The notes under the pieces are model-generated. The model was not told the DNA's origin. It was given only the letters and a program-made list of their open reading frames with translations, and ran no database searches. Source: Tannerella sp. (GTDB lineage Bacteria; Bacteroidota; Bacteroidia; Bacteroidales; Tannerellaceae). From it: a DNA stretch of 9,130 nucleotides. Shown one piece after another: positions 1 through 5,636 of this stretch; position 1 is the first letter of the stretch; each line of letters begins with the position of its first letter. The DNA is taken from assembly GCA_031268395.1 (NCBI GenBank), contig JAIRXI010000273.1:1-9130 (forward strand), in the 5' to 3' direction. A program made the position numbers and the translations under genes.

Positions 1-76
1 TTCTCTCTGACTTACTGTATTGCTACGTGAGTCGCACGGACGGTGCACAACGGGCCGTTATTGCAGGACAGAGCGC

Positions 77-170
77 CGTGCGCCGTCATTGCGACGAAGG
101 AAGCAATCCGGTGAAAGAATGTCTGGTTTGCTACCTGCTTCGTTCCTCGCAGTCGCAATGACGGCGCACG
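77..170. repeat. Palindromic interspersed repeat of the CGTCATTGCGA type
   Basis: The arms at 77-95 and 152-170 are perfect 19-bp reverse complements and contain the core CGTCATTGCGA. Inside them the similarity continues imperfectly: GAAGGAAGCAATCC on the left, against a right arm that reads GAGGAACGAAGCAG when reverse-complemented. The centre is about 24 bases. From general knowledge, near-identical palindromes are scattered in intergenic regions of many unrelated bacterial genomes and often create false small proteins. This copy would fold into a long hairpin. Whether it is mobile, regulatory or inert cannot be told from one copy. Confidence 0.75.
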
Positions 171-227
171 AAAGGTTGAAATGCGTCCGTCCCGCCGATT
201 TTTTATGCCGGTTCCAAATAATTCCAT

Positions 228-235
228 TATTTTTG
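228..235 (+). promoter_or_regulatory. Putative Bacteroidetes -7 promoter box for the symporter gene
   Basis: TATTTTTG matches TAnnTTTG and lies in an AT-rich stretch, giving a leader of roughly 70-75 nt before the ATG at 314. There is no good TTTG box at the usual 19-21 nt spacing; only a T-run near 199-204 lies upstream. The match is therefore partial. Confidence 0.4.
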
Positions 236-313
236 CTGTCCGGATGCAGCGTCGGCGGAACAGCCGCTTTCGCAACTTCCGGCGAGTTTTGCACATACGA
301 AAATGAGTTGCAC

Positions 314-1492
314 ATGAAGAAAATGAAAATTTCCCTGTTGGGACAGGTCGCGCTGGCGATTGGACTGGGAATCCTGTTGGGACAGTTTTTACCGGCGGCG
401 GTTGCGCGTATCTTTGTGACGTTTAATTCCCTGTTCGGGAATTTTCTTTCGTTCTCCATCCCGCTGATTATCCTGGGACTTGTGGCTCCCGCCATAGGCG
501 AACTGGGCAAGGGCGCCGGAAAACTGCTGGCCGTCACGACGCTTCTGGCATACGGCTCGACCATCTTCTCCGGTTTCTTTACCTTTTTCAGCGCTTCGGC
601 CGTCTTTCCCCAAATGCTTTCGCAGACCACGCTTTCCGCGCTGGAAAATCCGGAACATCAAATGCTTGCCACTTACTTTGCCGTCGACATGCCGCCCCTG
701 ATGGACATCATGACCGCGCTGCTGCTTTCGTTCGTGATTGGGCTGGGGCTGTCCGTCATCGGGGGGACGACGCTGCAAAACGGATTTGCCGATTTCAGGG
801 ACATCATTACCCGGCTGATTGAAAATGTCATCATCCCCCTGCTGCCGCTGCATATCTTCGGCATTTTCCTGAACATCACCCTGAGCGGTCAGATAGCCGC
901 CATTCTGTCGATGTTTATCAAAGTGATTCTGGTGATTTTCGTGCTGCATATCCTGCTGCTGCTGATACAGTTTGCGGTAGCGGGGCTGGTGGGGAGGAGA
1001 AATCCGCTGGTTTTGCTGAAGAACATGTTGCCGGCTTACGCCACGGCCCTGGGCACCCAGTCGTCGGCCGCCACGATCCCCGTCACGTTGAAGCAGGCGC
1101 TCAAAAACGGCGTGCGGGAAACCGTCGCCGTTTTTGTGATACCGCTCTGCGCAACGATTCACCTGGCCGGCAGCACGATGAAGATCGTGGCCTGTGCGAT
1201 GGCCATCATGTATATGGCGGGACAGCCCGTTACGCTGGGCGGTTACGGCGGATTTATCCTGATGCTGGGCATTACGATGGTGGCCGCGCCGGGCGTGCCC
1301 GGAGGGGCCATTATGGCGGCGCTGGGACTGCTGGGCGGCATGTTGGGATTCGACGAAACGCTTCAGGCGTTAATGATCGCCCTCTACATCGCCATGGACA
1401 GCTTCGGGACGGCCTGCAACGTGACCGGAGACGGCGCCATTGCCGTCATCATTAACAGGATAGCCCCGCTGTTCACGGGCCGATCGTCATGA
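314..1492 (+). CDS. Dicarboxylate/amino acid:cation symporter (DAACS family)
   Basis: This 392-residue inner-membrane carrier belongs to the glutamate transporter (GltPh/SstT) fold, which couples sodium or proton entry to uptake of amino acids or dicarboxylates. Visible are many hydrophobic segments, the first reentrant hairpin motif SSAATIP (250-256), the second hairpin GVPGGAIM (327-334) and the last-helix motif NVTGD (369-373). D362 and D373 fit the conserved amino-group-binding and sodium-binding aspartates. The arginine that binds an acidic side chain in GltPh aligns with Gly365, and the helix-7 NMDGT motif reads HLAGS (283-287). A neutral or otherwise unusual substrate is therefore likelier than glutamate or aspartate. 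The ATG at 314 is chosen because the in-frame extension upstream runs through the repeat, whereas MKKMKISLLGQ is a normal family start. The next gene begins 6 nt after the stop, suggesting cotranscription. Confidence 0.9.
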   Translation: MKKMKISLLGQVALAIGLGILLGQFLPAAVARIFVTFNSLFGNFLSFSIPLIILGLVAPAIGELGKGAGKLLAVTTLLAYGSTIFSGFFTFFSASAVFPQMLSQTTLSALENPEHQMLATYFAVDMPPLMDIMTALLLSFVIGLGLSVIGGTTLQNGFADFRDIITRLIENVIIPLLPLHIFGIFLNITLSGQIAAILSMFIKVILVIFVLHILLLLIQFAVAGLVGRRNPLVLLKNMLPAYATALGTQSSAATIPVTLKQALKNGVRETVAVFVIPLCATIHLAGSTMKIVACAMAIMYMAGQPVTLGGYGGFILMLGITMVAAPGVPGGAIMAALGLLGGMLGFDETLQALMIALYIAMDSFGTACNVTGDGAIAVIINRIAPLFTGRSS

Positions 1493-1498
1493 AAAGTT

Positions 1499-2068
1499 AT
1501 GGATATGGATATGACCGGTTTTTTTGAACTGTATCCGTGGATGTTGCCCGTCGTTATTTTTTTCGGGCGCATTTGCGACGTGACGCTGGGAACGCTGCGT
1601 ATTATTTTCGTGGCCAAGGGCGAAAAGAAAAAAGCGCCGCTGGTCGGCTTTTTTGAAGTATTTATCTGGGTCGTCGTCATTTCGCAGCTATTTACACATG
1701 CCAACAGCATGATTGCCTACCTGGCCTATGCCGGCGGATATGCCGCAGGCAATTTTGTGGGCATACTGGTGGAAAATAAAATTGCGTTCGGCTATCAGCT
1801 GTTCCGTATCTATACGAAAAGCGACGGGCTGGCGCTGGCCCAGCAGTTGAACAGGAACGGTTTCGGCTCTACGCATATCCACGGCGAAGGCGTTGTGGCG
1901 GAAGTAGAGATTGTCGAAACGGTGGTGAGCCGGAAGTCGGGGAAAAAGGTGGCGGACATCATCCGCATGTTCGATCCGAATGCTTTTTACGTGATCGAAG
2001 ACATCCGTACCCGGGAAAAGGGAATCTTCACGACCTCTTCCGCCGGAGCGCCGAGGCAGGGAAAATGA
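1499..2068 (+). CDS. UPF0316 membrane protein with C-terminal DUF2179 domain
   Basis: A 189-residue protein of unknown function. The N-terminal half holds about three hydrophobic segments (roughly residues 12-28, 48-65 and 70-90), including the family signature RICDVTLGTLRIIFVAKG (24-41) followed by a basic loop GEKKK. The soluble C-terminal half (about 100-180) resembles the DUF2179 domain also found in YitT-type proteins, which may bind a small ligand. Length is normal for UPF0316 (about 170-190). Three ATGs lie close together (1499, 1505, 1511), so the true start is uncertain by up to four residues. It follows the symporter by 6 nt and probably shares its mRNA, which hints at a membrane or transport-linked role but does not prove one. 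Family assignment is firm; function is unknown. Confidence 0.85.
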   Translation: MDMDMTGFFELYPWMLPVVIFFGRICDVTLGTLRIIFVAKGEKKKAPLVGFFEVFIWVVVISQLFTHANSMIAYLAYAGGYAAGNFVGILVENKIAFGYQLFRIYTKSDGLALAQQLNRNGFGSTHIHGEGVVAEVEIVETVVSRKSGKKVADIIRMFDPNAFYVIEDIRTREKGIFTTSSAGAPRQGK

Positions 2069-2116
2069 GCCGGGCGGAGGAGAACCGTCCCGTCGCCGTT
2101 AATGAATTTGTTGTTG

Positions 2117-2124
2117 TACTTTTG
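2117..2124 (+). promoter_or_regulatory. Putative Bacteroidetes -7 promoter box for tsaB
   Basis: TACTTTTG is a full match to TAnnTTTG, ending 23 nt before the tsaB ATG in the 79-nt gap after the UPF0316 gene. No TTTG is present at 19-21 nt upstream; the nearest TTTG (2107-2110) is too close. Its location just before a gene that is unrelated to its upstream neighbour supports it. Confidence 0.55.
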
Positions 2125-2147
2125 CATAGAAAATTTCACCGGATAAA

Positions 2148-2843
2148 ATGGCTTGCATATTACATCTTGAAACATCCACGTCCGTCTGTTCGGTCGCACT
2201 GTCGGAAAACGGACATACCGTTTTTGACAAAGTCTCGTACGAAGGCCCTTCCCATGCCGCCCTGCTGGGCGTTTATGCGGAAGAAGCCATCGCTTTTGCC
2301 CGCGCCGGCGGTCGTCGACCGGAGGCGGTGGCCGTCAGCAGCGGACCGGGATCGTATACCGGGTTGCGTATCGGGACGTCCCTGGCCAAAGGACTGTGCA
2401 TGGGATGGGGGATACCCCTGATTGCCGTTCCGACGCTCAGGCTGATGGCCTTGAATGCGACTGGCCGCACCGGGGGACAGGACGGCCTGTACTGTGCGAT
2501 GCTGGACGCCCGGCGGATGGAGGTATATGCGGCGATCTTCGACGTCCGCCTGCAAACCGTGCGGGAGACCGCGGCCGAGATTGTGACGCCGGAGACGTAC
2601 CGGCCATTTCTGGACAGGGGGACGGTCTTTTTTTTCGGTAGCGGCGCAGCGAAATGCCGGACCGTCATCACGTCGGAAAATGCCCTGTTTCCGGAGAATG
2701 TGCATCCCCTGGCTGCCGACATGGCGGCGCTGGCCGAAACCGCTTTCCGGGAACAGGCCTTTGTGGATCCGGCCTGTTTTGAACCGTTCTACCTTAAAGA
2801 ATTTATAGCCACCACGCCCAAAAACAGCCTGCCGGGAGCATGA
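2148..2843 (+). CDS. tsaB: tRNA threonylcarbamoyladenosine biosynthesis protein TsaB
   Basis: TsaB (formerly YeaZ) is the inactive ASKHA-fold partner of TsaD. With TsaE it helps transfer the threonylcarbamoyl group from TC-AMP to A37 of ANN-decoding tRNAs in the cytoplasm. The 231-residue product shows the family start ILHLETSTSVCSVAL (4-18), the hallmark GPGSYTGLRIG (66-76) and the segment MLDARRMEVYAA (118-129). The C-terminal YLKEFIATTPKN (215-226) is typical of Bacteroidetes TsaB proteins as I know them. Length fits the usual 220-235. The ATG at 2148 puts the first beta strand in the expected place and follows a TAnnTTTG box. TsaD, TsaE and TsaC are not in the window, which is common because these genes are usually dispersed. 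Confidence 0.96.
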   Translation: MACILHLETSTSVCSVALSENGHTVFDKVSYEGPSHAALLGVYAEEAIAFARAGGRRPEAVAVSSGPGSYTGLRIGTSLAKGLCMGWGIPLIAVPTLRLMALNATGRTGGQDGLYCAMLDARRMEVYAAIFDVRLQTVRETAAEIVTPETYRPFLDRGTVFFFGSGAAKCRTVITSENALFPENVHPLAADMAALAETAFREQAFVDPACFEPFYLKEFIATTPKNSLPGA

Positions 2844-2880
2844 AAGGGGGAAGGCGACGGTCTTTACTCATGACAAACCA

Positions 2881-2962
2881 GCCCTCATGGCGCCTCCACA
2901 GGGCAGCCGTGTCCGATACGGGTCATGGGACCCGTGCCGCGTGAGGCTCAAATGCACCTCGC
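2881..2962 (+). other. GC-rich structured intergenic segment after tsaB
   Basis: The 200-base gap between tsaB and the next gene holds three successive potential hairpins. The first pairs 2881-2885 (GCCCT) with 2900-2904. The second and strongest pairs 2918-2924 (ACGGGTC) with 2929-2935 across a 4-base loop. The third pairs 2941-2946 (GTGAGG) with 2957-2962, including one wobble pair. None is followed by a T-run, so a classic terminator is not evident. The segment lies upstream of the likely promoter of the next gene (2998-3005), so it belongs either to the tsaB 3' UTR or to an independent small RNA. I do not recognise a known riboswitch class. Confidence 0.35.
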
Positions 2963-2997
2963 ATAAACCGGAGCAGTCACAGTTCGGAGATTTGCAC

Positions 2998-3005
2998 TAT
3001 ATTTG
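2998..3005 (+). promoter_or_regulatory. Putative Bacteroidetes -7 promoter box for the larA-like/pdxB pair
   Basis: TATATTTG is a full match to TAnnTTTG, 39 nt upstream of the ATG at 3044. The upstream TTTG at 2991-2994 is too near to serve as the -33 element, and no other candidate is obvious. The sequence between box and start is A-rich, as is usual for Bacteroidetes leaders. Confidence 0.5.
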
Positions 3006-3043
3006 CAATCCGAAAAGGAAGAAACAGCAAATGCAGGATATAT

Positions 3044-4309
3044 ATGGTATATTATGAAAAGGGAAGCCGTGATTATGCCTTCGGCGGAGAAGAGCTGAAA
3101 GAAGCCGTTTTCGCGGCGTTCGACAGACTGGGAAGGCGGAAAAAAGTACTGGCCATCCCGCCCGACTTTACGCGCTATCATTCGCGTGCGGGCGAACTGA
3201 TGCGGTATGCGTATGCATACTACGGCGACAGCCTGACCGACATTCTGCCGGCGCTGGGCACGCATTTCCCGATGACGGATGCCGAAATCGGGCGGATGTT
3301 TCCCGGTGTGCCGCGCACGCTTTTCCGCGTGCATAACTGGCGCGAAGACGTCGTCACCGTTGGGAGGGCGCCCGGCGAATACGTAAAGGAAATTTCCGGA
3401 GGTGCGGTCGACTACGACTGGCCGGCGCAGGTCAACCGGCTGCTTGTCGAGGGTGGATACGACCTGATCCTCTCGCTCGGGCAGGTCGTCCCCCACGAGG
3501 TCATCGGCATGGCAAGCTACAACAAGAATATCTTTGTCGGCACGGGCGGCGCCGAAGGCATCAACAAAAGCCACTTTGTCGGCGCGGCCTACGGCATGGA
3601 ACGCATCATGGGACGCACCGAAACGCCCGTCCGCCGGCTGCTCAACTACGCCTCCGAACACTTCACCGCCCACCTGCCCGTCGTCTACCTCCAGACCGTC
3701 GTTTCGCAGGGCGGCGATGGCCTGCAGATGCGCGGCCTCTTCATCGGCGACGACTGCGAGTGTTTTGAAAAGGCGGCCCGCCTGTCGCTCGAAGTCAACT
3801 TCCGTATGCTCGACAGGGAGATGAAAAAAGTGGTAGTCTACCTTGACCCGGAAGAATTTCGAAGCACCTGGCTGGGCAACAAAAGCATCTATCGCACGCG
3901 CATGGCGATAGCCGACGGCGGCGAACTGATTGTCCTTGCACCCGGACTGCACCGCTTCGGCGAAGACCCGACCATCGACCGGCTCATCCGCAAGTACGGC
4001 TATGTCTGCACGCCGCAAGTACTCGACTGCGTAAGGCGCAACGCAGACCTCCGGGACAGCCTCGGCGTGGCGGCGCACCTGATACACGGCACTTCGGAAG
4101 GACGCTTCAAAATCACCTACTGCCCGGGGAACCTGACACGCGGGGAGATCGAGGGTGTCGGGTTCGGCTACGCCGACCTGAACACGATGACGGCGGTCTA
4201 CAATCCCGAAAAGCTGACTGACGGCTGGAACACCGTCGGCGGCGAGGAAATCTATTACATCTCCAACCCGGCGCTGGGGCTGTGGTCATACCGGGAACGA
4301 TTCAACTAG
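3044..4309 (+). CDS. LarA-family nickel-pincer 2-hydroxyacid racemase/epimerase (DUF2088)
   Basis: A 421-residue cytoplasmic enzyme of the lactate racemase superfamily, which inverts the C2 centre of 2-hydroxy acids by hydride transfer to a nickel-pincer nucleotide (NPN). The N-terminal domain has PPDFTR (39-44), with D41 and R44 fitting substrate-binding D72 and R75 of Lactiplantibacillus LarA, and GTHFP (72-76) giving catalytic His74. His151, Lys161 and His177 keep exactly the 10- and 16-residue spacing of LarA His174, Lys184 (cofactor attachment) and His200 (nickel ligand). The active site therefore looks intact. No larB, larC or larE for NPN synthesis lies nearby, so the cofactor must come from elsewhere in the genome. 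The substrate is unknown: family members act on lactate, malate, 2-hydroxyglutarate, phenyllactate or gluconate. The ATG at 3044 is the only sensible in-frame start after the promoter. pdxB starts 7 nt after its stop. Confidence 0.85.
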   Translation: MVYYEKGSRDYAFGGEELKEAVFAAFDRLGRRKKVLAIPPDFTRYHSRAGELMRYAYAYYGDSLTDILPALGTHFPMTDAEIGRMFPGVPRTLFRVHNWREDVVTVGRAPGEYVKEISGGAVDYDWPAQVNRLLVEGGYDLILSLGQVVPHEVIGMASYNKNIFVGTGGAEGINKSHFVGAAYGMERIMGRTETPVRRLLNYASEHFTAHLPVVYLQTVVSQGGDGLQMRGLFIGDDCECFEKAARLSLEVNFRMLDREMKKVVVYLDPEEFRSTWLGNKSIYRTRMAIADGGELIVLAPGLHRFGEDPTIDRLIRKYGYVCTPQVLDCVRRNADLRDSLGVAAHLIHGTSEGRFKITYCPGNLTRGEIEGVGFGYADLNTMTAVYNPEKLTDGWNTVGGEEIYYISNPALGLWSYRERFN

Positions 4310-4316
4310 CGAAACA

Positions 4317-5465
4317 GTGAAAGAAGACAGACGGCCAAAGATTGTGGCAGACGACCGGATCCCCTTCCTGCGGGGCGTGCTGGAGCCGTATGCCGACGTG
4401 GCATACCTGCCGGGGGCGAAAATCACACGCGGCGACGTGGCAGATGCCGATGCGATTCTCACGCGCACCCGTACCCGCTGCAACGCGGAACTGCTTGAAG
4501 GGAGCCGCGTCCGCCTGATAGCCACGGCCACCATCGGCTACGACCATATCGACACGGACTGGTGCGGGGCGCACGGTATCCGCTGGGTCAACGCGCCCGG
4601 CTGTAACTCGTCGTCCGTGCAGCAGTACATCGTGGCCGTGCTCGTCGCCCTGGCGAAGGAACAGCGCCGGACGCTGCGCAAAACGACGCTGGGCGTGATC
4701 GGCGCCGGCAATGTCGGCAGCAAAGTGGCCGGCGCCGGCGCCGCGCTGGGCATGAACGTCCTGCTGAACGACCCGCCCCGCGCCGCACGCGAAGGTGCCG
4801 CTGCTTTCACGCCGCTCGGCGAACTGCTGGCCCGGAGCGACATCGTCACCTGCCATACGCCGCTGACAAAAGACGGCTCCTGCCCGACATGGCACCTGTC
4901 GTCGGACGCCTTCTTCCGGCAGATGAAGACGGGCGCCGTGTATATCAACTCGTCGCGCGGAGCGGTGACGGACTCCGAGGCGCTGAAACGCGCCGCACAG
5001 TCGAAACTGTCCGCTTTCGTACTGGATGTGTGGGAGGGCGAACCGGCGCCGGATGCGACGCTGCTGGCGCAGTCGTTCGTCGGCACGCCCCATATCGCCG
5101 GTTATTCCTCCGACGGGAAGGTCAACGGCACGGCCGCCTGTATTCACGAACTGTGCCGCTTCTTCGGACTGGACATCCTGCCCGACCACTATCTCGCGGC
5201 AGTTCCGCCACCGCCCTTCCCGGTCGCTTTTACGGTGGACGGTAGCGGGAAAACACCCGAAGAGGTGTTTTACGAAGCCGTCATGCATACGTATCCCGTC
5301 ATGGAAGACAGCCGCCGGCTGAAACAGTCGCCGGAGACATTTGAGGAACAGCGTGGAAACTACTGGAACCGCCGCGAGTTTGGAAGCTACACGCTTCGAC
5401 CGGACGGCGCAGACGCGGACGTCGTCGACGGCCTGAGGAAACTGGGATTCCATATTGCACCGTAA
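4317..5465 (+). CDS. pdxB: Erythronate-4-phosphate dehydrogenase PdxB
   Basis: PdxB oxidises 4-phospho-D-erythronate to 2-oxo-3-hydroxy-4-phosphobutanoate, the second step of the DXP-dependent pyridoxal phosphate pathway. The 382-residue product is a D-2-hydroxyacid dehydrogenase. The split substrate domain comes first, then a Rossmann fold with GVIGAGNVGSKVA (126-138), and then the catalytic triad Arg214 (NSSRG), Glu242 (WEGEP) and His259 (GTPHIAGYSSDGK). The extra C-terminal domain (about 295-382) is the PdxB dimerisation domain (DUF3410), which separates it from SerA-type enzymes, and the length matches E. coli PdxB. The start is a GTG at 4317, 7 nt after the TAG of the LarA-like gene. It places the first strand PKIVADD correctly, and no upstream ATG is available. 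The two genes almost certainly share an mRNA. The identification is strong; its reason for pairing with a LarA homolog is open. Confidence 0.93.
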   Translation: MKEDRRPKIVADDRIPFLRGVLEPYADVAYLPGAKITRGDVADADAILTRTRTRCNAELLEGSRVRLIATATIGYDHIDTDWCGAHGIRWVNAPGCNSSSVQQYIVAVLVALAKEQRRTLRKTTLGVIGAGNVGSKVAGAGAALGMNVLLNDPPRAAREGAAAFTPLGELLARSDIVTCHTPLTKDGSCPTWHLSSDAFFRQMKTGAVYINSSRGAVTDSEALKRAAQSKLSAFVLDVWEGEPAPDATLLAQSFVGTPHIAGYSSDGKVNGTAACIHELCRFFGLDILPDHYLAAVPPPPFPVAFTVDGSGKTPEEVFYEAVMHTYPVMEDSRRLKQSPETFEEQRGNYWNRREFGSYTLRPDGADADVVDGLRKLGFHIAP

Positions 5466-5493
5466 ATGAACCGCCATAACACAGCAGTACAGC

Positions 5494-5518
5494 CGGACTG
5501 TCCGCAACAGGACAGCCG
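5494..5518 (+). repeat. Hairpin upstream of gnd, related to one downstream of gnd
   Basis: CTGTCC (5498-5503) and GGACAG (5510-5515) form a perfect 6-bp stem around a GCAACA loop. It is extended by CGG (5494-5496) pairing with CCG (5516-5518) after a one-base bulge. It lies 29 nt after pdxB. It could serve as a weak terminator or 3' stabiliser for the pdxB message, but no T-run follows. The stem bases and the following TCCGGgAAAGA-CGG reappear after gnd. Confidence 0.45.
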
Positions 5519-5636
5519 CATTCCGGGAAAGACGGCCTCCCCCCGCCGCATGGCAACCGGGGAACTCCGGACGGACGGCGGAACCGGAAGACTTTACAAT
5601 TCGATAATTCAAACTTTATAAATTCAGAAAAGAACA

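Larger units (their letters stand above)
1..313. other. Non-coding region upstream of the symporter gene
   Basis: No believable gene is visible here. The reading frames that cross it on both strands are built from a palindromic repeat (77-170) and have the low-complexity, Arg-rich look of spurious frames. The region holds that repeat, a small palindrome at 49-59 (AACGG, G, CCGTT), a 7-bp inverted pair at 33-39 and 76-82, and an AT-rich stretch near 195-235 that probably contains the promoter of the next gene. The end of a preceding gene could lie just outside the window. Confidence 0.6.

Noticed and set aside
12..296. Minus-strand small protein of 94 codons
   Set aside because: It is largely translation of the palindromic repeat at 77-170, a known source of false small-protein calls.
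20..313. N-terminal extension of the symporter back to position 20
   Set aside because: The extension runs through the repeat and the likely promoter, and does not resemble family N-termini. MKKMKISLLGQ at 314 does.
2867..2962. Cobalamin, TPP or NiCo riboswitch upstream of the larA-like gene
   Set aside because: I could not find the conserved boxes of these classes, and the likely promoter lies downstream of the structured part.
2948..4087. Long minus-strand open frame of 379 codons opposite the larA-like gene
   Set aside because: The plus strand encodes an intact LarA-family enzyme with all active-site residues. The minus frame has no recognisable motif and is a typical GC-rich antisense shadow.
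3044..4309. Naming the LarA homolog as a proven lactate racemase
   Set aside because: Family members differ widely in substrate, and no lactate-related genes or larB/C/E are nearby, so only the family is assigned.
4302..5612. Minus-strand open frame of 436 codons opposite pdxB
   Set aside because: It covers the clearly identified pdxB, and its Arg/His/Gly-rich translation lacks any family signature.
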